NCBI RefSeq assembly: GCF_011043735.1
Contig: NZ_JAAKGV010000001.1
Span: 558,001 to 622,000, forward strand
Direction: 5' to 3'
Length of the DNA stretch: 64,000 bases
Source of the DNA: Methylobacterium sp. DB0501
Lineage (GTDB): Bacteria; Pseudomonadota; Alphaproteobacteria; Rhizobiales; Beijerinckiaceae
Shown piece after piece: positions 46,537 through 55,066 of this stretch. Numbering within the stretch: the stretch's first letter is position 1; every line of letters begins with the position of its first letter. The notes under the pieces were generated by a model, which had not been told where the DNA came from, did no database searches, and worked only from the letters and a program-made list of their open reading frames with translations. Made by a program: the position numbers and the translations under genes.

Positions 46537-47478
46537 TCACTGCCGGATCCGCGGATCGAACAGGCCGTAGGTCAGGTCGATCAGGAGGTTGATGAGGACG
46601 TAGATGCCTGAGAACAGCAGGATCAGCGCCTGGATCGTCGGGTAGTCGCGGGCCAGGACCGCATCGACGGTGAGGCGGCCGAGGCCGGGAATCGCGAACA
46701 CGCTCTCGGTCACCACCACCCCGCCGATGAGGAGCGCGATGCCGATGCCCACGATGGTGACGATCGGCACCGCCGCGTTCTTGAGCGCGTGCCGGAACAG
46801 GATCTTGCGCTCGACCTGGCCCTTGGCCCGGGCGGTGCGGATGTAATCCTCGTTCAGGACCTCCAGCACGCTCGCCCGGGTCATCCGGGCGATGAGCGCG
46901 ATGTAGACGACCGACAGGGTGAGCGAGGGCAGGACCAGCCGGTGCAGGTAGCCGCCCAAGCCCCCCGAGAGCGGCTGGTAGCCCTGGACCGGGAACCAGC
47001 CGAGCGTGATCGAGAAGACGTAGATCATCCCGTAGCCGATCACGAAAACCGGCACCGAGAACCCCAGCACCGAGACGCCCATCACGATCCGGTCGAGCCA
47101 GGAGCCGTGCCGGTAGGCCGCCACCACCCCGAGGGGGATCGCCACGCAGACCGCGATCAGCATCGTGGCGGCGGCGAGCGACAGGGTCGGCTCGACCCGC
47201 CCGAGGATCAGTTCGCCGATGCTCTTCTTGAAGAAGAACGACTCGCCGAGATCGCCCCGCGCCAGGTTGCCGATCCAGATCGCGAACTGCGCCGGCAGCG
47301 GCTGGTCGAGGCCGAGCTGGTGGCGCACCTGGGCGATCTGCTCGCTCGAGGCGTTGTCCCCGGCGATCACCGCCGCCGGGTCGCCCGGGGTGAGCCGCAG
47401 CATCAGGAAGACCAGAACCGCGACGATCGCCAGGACCGGGATGGCGGCGATGAGCCGCCGCAGGACGTAGCCGAGCAT
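46537..47478 (-). CDS. dppB: Dipeptide-type ABC transporter permease DppB
   Basis: This 313-residue permease starts Y-V-L-R-R-L-I-A-A-I-P-V-L and has the R-L-T-P-G-D-P-A motif, L-G-L-D-Q-P-L-P-x-Q-F and the coupling loop Y-I-R-T-A-R-A-K-G typical of DppB/OppB. About six membrane helices are predicted. It forms the translocation heterodimer with DppC. It lies 10 bp downstream of the binding-protein gene. Confidence 0.95.
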   Translation of the reverse strand: MLGYVLRRLIAAIPVLAIVAVLVFLMLRLTPGDPAAVIAGDNASSEQIAQVRHQLGLDQPLPAQFAIWIGNLARGDLGESFFFKKSIGELILGRVEPTLSLAAATMLIAVCVAIPLGVVAAYRHGSWLDRIVMGVSVLGFSVPVFVIGYGMIYVFSITLGWFPVQGYQPLSGGLGGYLHRLVLPSLTLSVVYIALIARMTRASVLEVLNEDYIRTARAKGQVERKILFRHALKNAAVPIVTIVGIGIALLIGGVVVTESVFAIPGLGRLTVDAVLARDYPTIQALILLFSGIYVLINLLIDLTYGLFDPRIRQ

Positions 47479-47488
47479 GGCGCGACGC

Positions 47489-49063
47489 TTACTTCTTCTT
47501 CTCGACGTTCCAGAACACCGGTGCGGCGGCGGTCAGGATGCCGGTGATGTTTGTCCGCGCCGCGATCGGGATGTAGAACTGGCCGAGGGGGACGTAAGGC
47601 ACGACCTCGCGCCAGCGCAGCTGCACGGCCTCGGCGATCGCCTTCTGCTTGGCGGGATCGACCTCGCGGGCGAAGTCGTCGCGCAAGCGCTCCATCTCGG
47701 CATCGCACGGCCAGCCGAACGGAGCCTTGTCGCAGCTCATGTTCACGAAGCTCGACATGACGGGATTGAGGATGTCGGCCGAGACCCAGGAGGTGTTCAT
47801 CAGGTTCCAGCCGCCCTTGTCGGCCGGATCCTTGCGCACCCGGCGCGACACCACGGTCTGCCAGTCGGAGGATTGCATATCGACCTTGAAGCCGCCCTTC
47901 TCGAGCAGCTGCTTCGCGACGGGGCCGAGATTGGTCAGGGTCTGAAGGTCGGTCGAGTGCAGGAGGACGATCGGCGTGCCGTCGTAGCCCGCCTCCTTCA
48001 GCAATTGCTTCGACTTGGCGAAGTTCGACTCGAGCAGGCCGTCCATGCCCTTGTCGGTCGCCATCGGCGAGCCGCAGACGAACAGCGCCTTGCACGTCTT
48101 GTAATAATCGGGATCGCCGACCACCGCCTGGAGGAAGTCGGTCTGGTTGAGGGCGTAGGTCAGGGCCTGACGCGCCTTCGGGTTGTCGAAGGGCTTGATC
48201 AGGTGGTTCGGCCGCATCGCGTATTGCAGGCCGAGGGGATTGTAGTCGACGAGCGCGACGTTGGAATCGCCCTTGAGCAGCGGGATCAGGTCGTAGGCCG
48301 GCTGCTCGATCAGGTCGATCTCGCCGGCGAGGAGGGCGTTGACCGCCTGCTGCTGGTCGGAGACCGCCAGCCACTCGACCCGGTCGAGCTTGACCACCTT
48401 GCCGCCCGCGAGCCCCGAGGCCGGCTCGGAGCGCGGCTTGTAGTCCTTGAACTTGGTGTAGACGATCTTGTCGCCGGGCTTCCACTCGTCCGTCTTCATG
48501 ACGAAGGGGCCGGAGCCGGTGAAGTCCGAGATCTGCTGGTTCGGATCGGTCTCGGCGACCCGCTTGGGCATCATGAACGGCACGTTCGAGGACGGCTTGG
48601 CGAGACCGAACAGCAGCAGGCCCGTCGGCGACTTGAGCGTGACGGTGAAGGTCTTCGCGTCGTCGGCCTTCATGCCGTCGACGAAGCTCATCAGCTTCTG
48701 GCCGAGCGAGTCGCGGGCGGCCCAGCGCCTGATCGAGGCGACGCAATCCTCCGCCGTCACCGGCTTGCCGTCATGCCACTTGAGGCCGTCGCGCAAGGCG
48801 AACGTATAGGTCAGGTTGTCGGGCGAGACCGTATAGGTGTCGACCATCTGCGGCTTGACCTGGCCGTCGGCGTCGAGCGCGAACAGCGTGTCGTAGATCA
48901 TGTAGCCGTGGTTGCGGACGATGTAGGCGGTGGTCCAGATCGGGTCGACGATCTTGACGTCCGAATGCATCACCGCCTTGAGCGTCTGCGCCGGCGCGGT
49001 TCCGGGGGCGAGCAGGGCCGCCGATGCGGCGAGGAGGCCGAGAACGGACCGACGAAACGCCAT
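47489..49063 (-). CDS. Periplasmic substrate-binding protein of dipeptide-type ABC transporter
   Basis: This 524-residue protein starts at the ATG at 49063 with GAGGAG upstream. A signal peptide covers residues 1-26 (ends T-A-P-A-Q). The mature part follows the SBP_bac_5 pattern: D-P-I-W-T-T-A-Y at the start, L-R-D-G-L-K-W-H-D-G-K-P-V-T-A-E-D (conserved family block), and A-R-Q-A-L-T-Y-A-L-N. Such proteins bind di- and oligopeptides, glutathione, nickel chelates or other amphiphilic cargo. With the amidase and M81 genes in the same operon, an amide- or peptide-containing ligand is likely. Confidence 0.94.
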   Translation of the reverse strand: MAFRRSVLGLLAASAALLAPGTAPAQTLKAVMHSDVKIVDPIWTTAYIVRNHGYMIYDTLFALDADGQVKPQMVDTYTVSPDNLTYTFALRDGLKWHDGKPVTAEDCVASIRRWAARDSLGQKLMSFVDGMKADDAKTFTVTLKSPTGLLLFGLAKPSSNVPFMMPKRVAETDPNQQISDFTGSGPFVMKTDEWKPGDKIVYTKFKDYKPRSEPASGLAGGKVVKLDRVEWLAVSDQQQAVNALLAGEIDLIEQPAYDLIPLLKGDSNVALVDYNPLGLQYAMRPNHLIKPFDNPKARQALTYALNQTDFLQAVVGDPDYYKTCKALFVCGSPMATDKGMDGLLESNFAKSKQLLKEAGYDGTPIVLLHSTDLQTLTNLGPVAKQLLEKGGFKVDMQSSDWQTVVSRRVRKDPADKGGWNLMNTSWVSADILNPVMSSFVNMSCDKAPFGWPCDAEMERLRDDFAREVDPAKQKAIAEAVQLRWREVVPYVPLGQFYIPIAARTNITGILTAAAPVFWNVEKKK

Positions 49064-49489
49064 CAAGTTGTCTCCTCGCAGTGTCGCCGCCCGTGCGGCC
49101 GTCGAAAACCGAGCGTCGGGTCGAACCGCTCGCGGCGGCATCCATGCAATCGCCAGACCAGCCTGCCCGTCCGATGCGGTGCAGATCGGGTTCGCCGAAG
49201 ACCAGGGCGCCGGCCAATATCGGGAAAGCAGAGGCGGGATCCGGCGGGTCTTGACGAGATCCTGCCGCTGCTGACGCGTGCAGGATGGGCGAGCCCGCGC
49301 GGGCTGACTACGACGAAAACGTGCGAGGGGTGCACCGTTTTGCGTGGTACTCCCTCGGCCGCCTGAGCCCGCCCGGCAGGCTGCCGCCCTCCGCGCCGTC
49401 CCGGGGTCGCGCAGCGGTTCTGAGATCACGGCGAGCCGGTCGAATCCGGCGGTCCGACTTGCCCTGACGGCCGCCGGGTTTCCCCACCC
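49064..49489. other. Intergenic region upstream of the dipeptide-transporter operon
   Basis: There is no credible gene in these 426 bp. The operon promoter should lie here. A near-palindrome (AAAACG-TGC ... GCA-C-CGTTTT, 49316-49341) has one unpaired base and could be a regulator site. LysR operators often have this size, but there is no second copy in the window to support it. Confidence 0.4.
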
Positions 49490-50392
49490 TCACGGCTGCA
49501 CCCGCTCCAGCGCGGCTTCCAGGTCCCGGCGCAGGCGCTCGGCGGCGAAGCTCGGCTGGCGGTCGGCGGGCACGCACAGGTCGAGGGAGGTCTCGACCGG
49601 CATCGCCTCGGGAAAGGGCACCGCCGCCATCGTGCCGGCGGCGATCTCGTCGGCGAAGGCGGCGCGCGGCAGCACCGCGAGGGCGCCGGCCTGCAGGATC
49701 AGCGCGCGCTGCACGGCGAGGGAGGCGGCCTCGAAGGTCGGCACGATCCGGCACCCGGCCTCCGCCGTCGCCCGGTCGATGAAGGTGCGCACGCCGAATT
49801 CCGGCCCCGGCAGGACCCAGCGATACGCGCCGAGCACCGCGCAGGCCGCGCCGCCGGCCTGCGTCACCGGGTGGCCCGGCGGGGCGATGATGAATTGCGG
49901 CAGCCGCACCCGCCGCACCACCGCGATGGCCTCCGAGGCCGGGGCGAAGAAGGTGAGGGCGAGGTCGCAGGACGCGTCCTCGATCGCCCGCACCGCGTCC
50001 TTCGCGGTCCCGGTGCGCAGCCGGGCGCGGACATGGGGGTGACGGGCCGAGAACGCCGCCAGCACCGGCACCAGGATCGCCGAGGCGACGCCCTCGGCGG
50101 CATGGACCCCGACGAGGCCGCCACGCAAGCCCTTGAGGTCGTCGATCAGGCGGGCGACGTGGTCGAGCTCGTTGATCGTGCGGTCGAGCTTGGCGGCGAG
50201 CAACTCCCCCGCCGCGGTGAGCCGGATGCCGAGCGGCCCACGCTCCAGCAGCGGCGCGTCCATGTAGTATTCGAGCTGCGAGATGTGCCGCGCCAGCACG
50301 TTGGGATGGATGTCGAGCTGGGTGGCGGCGTCGCGCAGCGACGTGCAGCGGGTGACGACCGCGAAGTAGTGGAGGGCGACGATCTTCGCCAT
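49490..50392 (-). CDS. LysR-family transcriptional regulator
   Basis: This 300-residue protein has an N-terminal helix-turn-helix (T-S-L-R-D-A-A-T-Q-L-D-I-H-P-N-V-L-A-R-H-I-S-Q-L-E), a linker helix and an effector-binding domain (residues about 90-295, G-L-V-G-V-H-A-A-E-G). The N-terminal half departs from the usual A-A-x-L-x-x-S-Q-P consensus, having L-D-I-H-P-N-V in the turn. It lies upstream of, and in the same direction as, the transporter/amidase/M81 operon, with 426 bp between them, so it is the prime candidate regulator of it. Palindromes upstream of its own start are listed separately. Confidence 0.92.
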   Translation of the reverse strand: MAKIVALHYFAVVTRCTSLRDAATQLDIHPNVLARHISQLEYYMDAPLLERGPLGIRLTAAGELLAAKLDRTINELDHVARLIDDLKGLRGGLVGVHAAEGVASAILVPVLAAFSARHPHVRARLRTGTAKDAVRAIEDASCDLALTFFAPASEAIAVVRRVRLPQFIIAPPGHPVTQAGGAACAVLGAYRWVLPGPEFGVRTFIDRATAEAGCRIVPTFEAASLAVQRALILQAGALAVLPRAAFADEIAAGTMAAVPFPEAMPVETSLDLCVPADRQPSFAAERLRRDLEAALERVQP

Positions 50393-50457
50393 GCCGGAGC
50401 GCGACCTCGACGGACATCACGCCGGGGGGCGGCAGCCCCGGCAGGACAGTGGCCGGA

Positions 50458-50517
50458 TGATTGAAATCTGATACGAAACAATCACTTAGTGTGACCAAGA
50501 CGAGCCTTTGTGTCACA
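50458..50517. promoter_or_regulatory. Candidate LysR autoregulatory sites
   Basis: Two inverted repeats sit side by side 66-125 bp before the LysR start: TGATTG-N15-CAATCA (50458-50484) and TGTGAC-N16-GTCACA (50490-50517). Each has exact 6-base arms. The spacing of the arms is compatible with a dimeric helix-turn-helix protein. Autoregulation is inferred from position. Confidence 0.45.
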
Positions 50518-50977
50518 GGTGCCCGCCGCGGCGCAATCCCCCGGCGGCTCTGGACCGTGGCGCCGGTGACCTGCCGGCTGCGCCGCGGCGGGGGTTGTCC
50601 CCCGGGCGGGTCGGTGTCGCGCCCTGAGCGCCCGCCGGGCGAGGACGTCGGTCGCGGCCTCGACCGTTTCGCGGCCTCGCGTGAGAGCCCCTGCCGGGAG
50701 CGTCGCCCGGGGCGGGCGGCCCGGGATGGCTCTGCCGGTCCGGACTCTCATGGTTCTGGATTCTTACGGGTCCGGCCCCGGCGGGTGATCTGAACGGGCG
50801 TGAGGTCGCCGATGGACGGAAGGCGGTGGCGTCGCGTCGTGACCGCCGGGCGCCTGCGGATGCGCGTCCACAGTTCGCAACGGTCCAACGCATTGTTTTA
50901 CGGTGACGTTGAGGCATACTCCCCCGGAACTTCCTCCCCGGGGCAGCGGGGCTCTCCAACCCCCGATTTCGTCCCGT
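50518..50977. other. Intergenic region without a gene
   Basis: In 460 bp between the LysR promoter sites and the unnamed regulator at 50978, no frame has convincing coding character or a good ribosome site. GGAACTTCCTCCCCGGGGC around 50936-50954 carries a short CCCCGGGG palindrome just before the gene start. I see nothing else. Confidence 0.4.
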
Positions 50978-51949
50978 ATGGCTTCGACGATACATCCAGG
51001 GCTCGGCGACCACGATCGCTTCGACGCCGAGGCGGCCCGCGCCGACCCGGCCCTGTTCCGCCGCTTCCTCCCCGAGATCGCGCACCGCACCACCGGCGAG
51101 GTGCTGGCCCATCCGGACTTCGCGCGGTTGCGCCGTCGCTACGTCGTCGACACGATGGCCAGCTACGCGACCGCGGTCTTTCCGGGCGGATTGCAGAGCA
51201 CCGCCTACCGGTCGGCCGCCGTCGGGGCCATCGTGTGCCTGCACGCGGCCTACGACCCGGACGACCGGGCGACCTGGCCGACGCTGAGCCGCCTCAAGCA
51301 GGCGGTCGCGACCTTCGACCTGTCGAGCCCGCGGCAGGTCGACGATTTCGTCGCCCGCCTGGTCTCGACCGGATACGTGGCCCTGCAGCGGCCGGCTTGC
51401 GACGGGCGGCTGCGGCTCCTGCGGGCGACCGAGAAACTGCTGGCGTGGGACCGGTCGGCGACCGCATCCTATTACGGCGTGCTCGATGCGCTCTACCCGG
51501 ATGCCGGCGGGCGTGCCGCCCTGGTCCAGGATCCCGAGTTTCAGGCGGTAAGGAATGCCGCCGCGACAACGATATTCCACATCATCGGACACTTCATCGC
51601 CGAAAACCGCGACCTGCTGCCCTTTCTTGCCATGTATAATGGTGCCAGAGTGCTGATGTTGCTGGCAGCCCGAGCGGAGGATGGGCTCGAGTGCGATGGA
51701 ATCGACCTCGAATTCCTCCAGGAAACGTTCGGCGTGTCACGCTCGCACGTCCGTAACATCCTGTCGGCGGCCGAGGCCGGAGGCCTCCTCGCCTGGTCCG
51801 GCCCGGACCGCCGAGCGCCTCGCCTGACGCCCCGCGGCCTCTTCGCCGTCGACCGCTTCATCGCCGACACGCTGTCGTCGAACGATATGAGCTACCGCAT
51901 GGCCCGCATGCGGATGGGTCTGGACCCCGGGCGGCCTCCGGGCGACTGA
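50978..51949 (+). CDS. Unnamed protein with two putative winged-helix modules (paralogue of 2846-3802)
   Basis: This 323-residue protein starts at the ATG at 50978; a GTG at 50903 would add 25 poorly conserved residues. The same layout as its paralogue is seen: A-H-R-T-T-G-E-V-L-A-H-P-D near residue 32, a first winged helix (S-P-R-Q-V-D-D-F-V-A-R-L-V-S-T-G then R-L-R-L-L-R-A-T-E-K-L), a helical centre, and a second (F-G-V-S-R-S-H-V-R-N-I-L, wing, L-T-P-R-G-L). T-L-S-S-N-D-M-S-Y ends the conserved part. It lies alone between two regulators. Likely a DNA-binding protein of a lineage-specific multicopy family. The ligand and targets are unknown. Confidence 0.75.
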   Translation: MASTIHPGLGDHDRFDAEAARADPALFRRFLPEIAHRTTGEVLAHPDFARLRRRYVVDTMASYATAVFPGGLQSTAYRSAAVGAIVCLHAAYDPDDRATWPTLSRLKQAVATFDLSSPRQVDDFVARLVSTGYVALQRPACDGRLRLLRATEKLLAWDRSATASYYGVLDALYPDAGGRAALVQDPEFQAVRNAAATTIFHIIGHFIAENRDLLPFLAMYNGARVLMLLAARAEDGLECDGIDLEFLQETFGVSRSHVRNILSAAEAGGLLAWSGPDRRAPRLTPRGLFAVDRFIADTLSSNDMSYRMARMRMGLDPGRPPGD

Positions 51950-51995
51950 GCCGGGCGCCTCTCGTCCCGCGACGGCCGCCGCCGTCGACCGCGGA

Positions 51996-53009
51996 TCACC
52001 AGCCCAGCTGCTGAATCCATTCCCCGAGGAGCAGACTCGTGCGGGACTGGCCGGGACCGGCCCCCTGCTCGGCAGCGGCATCGCGCGGCAGATAGCCGAA
52101 CCGCCGCCGGAACGCCCGGCTGAAGGTCTTCTCGTCCCAGAAGCCCGTCGCGTAGGCGACGCTCGAGATGCGTGGGCGCCCATCGGCGGCCGGATCCGTC
52201 AGCATCCGCATCGCCTGGGCCAGGCGGCGGTTGCGGATGTAGCTCTGCACGCCGTCATCGGCGGCGAACTGGCGGTACAGCGTCGCCCGCGACAGGCCGA
52301 ACCGGGCGCAGATCATCTCCGGGCCGAGTTCGGGCACGCCCAGATTGTCCTGGATGAAGGCCCGGATCGCGAGGCTGGTGCGCCGCTTCGTCGTGGCGAC
52401 GTCCCCGGCCGGGCTCGGGAGGGCGGCGGCGCACAGGGAGGCCGCAGCCTGGGCGACGCCGGGCGCCTGCTGGGCCGTCAGGTCCTCGCAACTGGCCACC
52501 ACATCGCCGAGATAGGCGGCGAAGAGCTGCGTCACGCGGTCATCCGCGACGCTGAAGCGGTGGCCGTGCAGGGAGTCGACGAGCCCGGCGCGCGCGCCGA
52601 GCAGCCCCCGCGGAACCAGGATGTTCGTGGCAGCCACCGCAGAGGACGAGATGGTGACCGGCTGGGCGAGGTCGTAGAGGACGAAGTCGGACGGATTGAT
52701 CCTGGTTTCCGACCGGTCGGTTCGTATCGTGCTCGTGCCGCTGCGATAGAGTTGGATCAGCACGTGGTCGACGCCCTGGCGCTCCACCATGCGGGCGCTC
52801 CTCTCGAGCCTCTGTGCCGGGGCCGACACCTCGCCGACGAGCACCGATCCGAGATTGTAGCTCCGCATCCCCACCGACGGACCCGCATGCGTCTCCGGCA
52901 CCGGATAGGCCTCGAAGACCGGCGCGAGGTGCTCGGTCCAGGATTTCCAGGACGCGACCGGATCGGGATCCGGCACGAAGCGATCGACGGGGATATCCGG
53001 CATCATCAT
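51996..53009 (-). CDS. AraC-family transcriptional regulator
   Basis: This 337-residue protein starts at one of three successive ATG codons. Residues about 20-190 form an AraC-binding-like sensor (beta-rich, ending in a helical stretch). The C-terminal AraC DNA-binding pair of helix-turn-helix motifs covers about 215-320: M-I-C-A-R-F-G-L-S-R-A-T-L-Y-R-Q-F for the first and I-S-S-V-A-Y-A-T-G-F-W-D-E-K-T-F-S-R-A-F-R-R-R-F-G for the second. The R-R-F-G-Y-L-P-R-D ending matches the family. It belongs to the branch with an AraC_binding_2 sensor (FeaR-like). The gene beside it is a pseudogene, so a current target is not obvious. Confidence 0.9.
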   Translation of the reverse strand: MMMPDIPVDRFVPDPDPVASWKSWTEHLAPVFEAYPVPETHAGPSVGMRSYNLGSVLVGEVSAPAQRLERSARMVERQGVDHVLIQLYRSGTSTIRTDRSETRINPSDFVLYDLAQPVTISSSAVAATNILVPRGLLGARAGLVDSLHGHRFSVADDRVTQLFAAYLGDVVASCEDLTAQQAPGVAQAAASLCAAALPSPAGDVATTKRRTSLAIRAFIQDNLGVPELGPEMICARFGLSRATLYRQFAADDGVQSYIRNRRLAQAMRMLTDPAADGRPRISSVAYATGFWDEKTFSRAFRRRFGYLPRDAAAEQGAGPGQSRTSLLLGEWIQQLGW

Positions 53010-53275
53010 TGTTTAATCTAGAGTCATATTGCAGCCTTTACTCCGGCATCCGGTCGTATGCGGACGCACTTACTTGCGTTCGCAATCGGTGCAGTCGCAT
53101 AGGCGTTGGCTCGCGTAAGTTCTGCTGTACCGCTTCCATTCCGTGACGGCAAACGCCGGCGGCGGCAAAATTTGCGACGATCTTCGTTTTTAGTTAGATC
53201 TTGGCGACGGGACCTGGTGATCCTGCGACGAGACGAATTCTCACATGGGTCATCCTTAGAATTTCAATCACCGGC

Positions 53276-54060
53276 CGGCTCGGCGCCTCGTTCGGCATCG
53301 ACGGCCCGGGCGCCCGGGAGGTGCCGCTTGCCGGCGCCGGCCTGCCGGGCCTGTCGCGCCAGGGCGCGCGGCCGGAGTTCCAGAAGTTGGAGGCCGCGCT
53401 CGCCGCCACCCGGCCGCTGGCCGGGCACCTGACCCTCGACCTCCGGGCGCGACCGACCAGGTCGGAGAGAGCGGTCTCGTCAACGGCGACACGCTCTCAG
53501 GCGGGCTCGCCGCTACGGCCGACGTGCGCAGCAGCTACGGCATCGGCCGGGGCAGCCTGGCGGCATCGCCGAACTACGCGGTGAGCTACGTCGGAGCCGA
53601 CCTTTCGGTCACGGCTCGTCCGCCGACCCTCACGGCGGACACGCAGTCTCGTGTCTACGGCGACTCCAACCCGGCTCTGACCTGCCGGGTCGGCGGACGT
53701 GGTCTCGTCCACGGTGATACGTTGACCGGCACGCTTGTCACCCCGGCTGACGGCAATAGTCTTCCGGGACAATACACCCGCAACCGGGGCTCGCTGACGG
53801 CTGCTGCAAATGACGGCGTCACCATCTCGGAGCCGACATCACGATCACCCCGAGACCTGCAACCTCGTTCCCGGCTACCGTCCCTCGATCAGGGGCAAGC
53901 TTCGCGAGCATCGTCCAGCGCGTATCCACCGTCACGCCGGCATTTGCCGGACAATCGTCCCAGCTCGCTCCCGGTCTCCTCCGGCTGATCGCCGTCGCAG
54001 CGTCGGTGCCGGCACTTGCCCAGTCCCGCGCTCCAAGCCGCACCCGGCGCCGTCGAGCAG
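53276..54060 (+). pseudogene. Frameshifted remnant of an MBG-repeat adhesin/autotransporter
   Basis: Pieces of MBG repeats appear in successive frames. From about 53450 one frame reads G-L-V-N-G-D-T-L-S-G, then N-Y-A-V-S-Y-V-G-A-D-L-S-V-T-A-R-P and T-A-D-T-Q-S-R-V-Y-G-D-S-N-P-A-L-T, then G-L-V-H-G-D-T-L-T-G-T-L, the standard MBG cycle. Near 53830 it shifts by one base, and another frame continues G-A-D-I-T-I-T-P-R-P-A-T-S. The part before 53450 is in yet another frame. No start signal or secretion domain is left. Such repeats occur in large filamentous-haemagglutinin-like exoproteins. This is a decayed 3' fragment, probably left by a deletion. Confidence 0.8.
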
Positions 54061-54082
54061 TCCGTTCGAGGGCGACGACGTC

Positions 54083-55066
54083 TCAGGCCAGCGCGAGATG
54101 CAGGGCCTCCTCGACCCGTCCGCGCTCGCCGGCGTCCAGGGGCGGCTGCGGCGGGCGCAGGCACGGATCCGGGATCGCCCCGAGGTGATGCAGCGCGTGC
54201 TTGAGCCGCGCCGTCGCCCGGCCGCCCGGCGCATCGCGGTAGATCGCGACCGCGAGCGGATACAGCGTCTCGTGGAGCTGCCGGGCCTGCGCCCAGTCAC
54301 CCGCCTCGGCGGCCGCCCAAAGGGCGGCGACGAGGTCCGGGACCACGGCGGCCAGGGAGACTTGGCTCCCGACGCTGCCGATCAGGTAGCTCGTCAGCAG
54401 GTGCTCGTCGCCGGAGCCCAGCACCTTGAAGTCGGCGCGCAGGCCCGTGAGGAGGCGCAGGTTCGCCTCGTACTGCGCCACTTCCCAGCTTCCCTCCTTG
54501 ATCGCCACGACCTGCTCGATGCCCGCGAGGCGGCGCAGCGTCGCCGCGTCGTACGCCATGGCGCCGGCCCCCACCGGCGCACCGTAGAGCATCAGCGGCA
54601 GGCTCGTGGCGGCCGCAACCGTACGGTGGTGCAGCATCACGCATTCGGGGTCGTGGCCGAGCGCCCAGCTGTTCGGCGGGAACACGAGCAAACCGTCGGC
54701 TCCGGCCCTCTCGAAGGCGGCGGCCTCCCGCGCCGCCTCCAGGCTCGATTCGGCGTTGACCCCGGACACGAGCAGGCAGCCCTCGGGGACGACGCGGCGC
54801 GCGGCCTCGATCACCGCGACCTTCTCGGCGCGGTCGAGGACGAAGTTCTCGCCGGCATGACCGTTGAGGAGGAGCCCGCGGATGCCGGGCCGCGTCGCGA
54901 CGGCGTGCAGGTGTCGTTCGAGGGCGGGCAGGTCGAGGGCGAAGTCGGCGCCTCGCATCGGCACGATGGTGGCCGCATGGATGCCCGCGAGGCGCTCGGA
55001 GAAGGAGAGGGGGGACGATGACGCGGGCGCGCGAAGCGGCTGGGGCACGGCAGGAGAGTCCTTCAC
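54083..55066 (-). CDS. DapA-family lyase/deaminase (possibly pyrroline-4-hydroxy-2-carboxylate deaminase)
   Basis: This 327-residue TIM-barrel protein starts at a GTG overlapping the oxidoreductase stop. It matches the dihydrodipicolinate synthase/N-acetylneuraminate lyase family: G-H-A-G-E-N (where the DapA family has G-T-T-G-E), Y161 in L-M-L-Y-G-A-P and the Schiff-base K190 in V-V-A-I-K-E-G-S. True DapA is less likely because the G-T-T-G-E motif is changed and the neighbours are catabolic. In hydroxyproline degradation a DapA-family enzyme deaminates delta1-pyrroline-4-hydroxy-2-carboxylate to 2-oxoglutarate semialdehyde. Coupling to a three-subunit amine dehydrogenase fits that pathway but does not prove it. 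Confidence 0.85.
   Translation of the reverse strand: MKDSPAVPQPLRAPASSSPLSFSERLAGIHAATIVPMRGADFALDLPALERHLHAVATRPGIRGLLLNGHAGENFVLDRAEKVAVIEAARRVVPEGCLLVSGVNAESSLEAAREAAAFERAGADGLLVFPPNSWALGHDPECVMLHHRTVAAATSLPLMLYGAPVGAGAMAYDAATLRRLAGIEQVVAIKEGSWEVAQYEANLRLLTGLRADFKVLGSGDEHLLTSYLIGSVGSQVSLAAVVPDLVAALWAAAEAGDWAQARQLHETLYPLAVAIYRDAPGGRATARLKHALHHLGAIPDPCLRPPQPPLDAGERGRVEEALHLALA

Noticed and set aside
54083..55066. Housekeeping dihydrodipicolinate synthase (dapA)
   Set aside because: The G-T-T-G-E motif is altered and the gene is coupled to amine dehydrogenase subunits, so a catabolic role is more likely than lysine synthesis.
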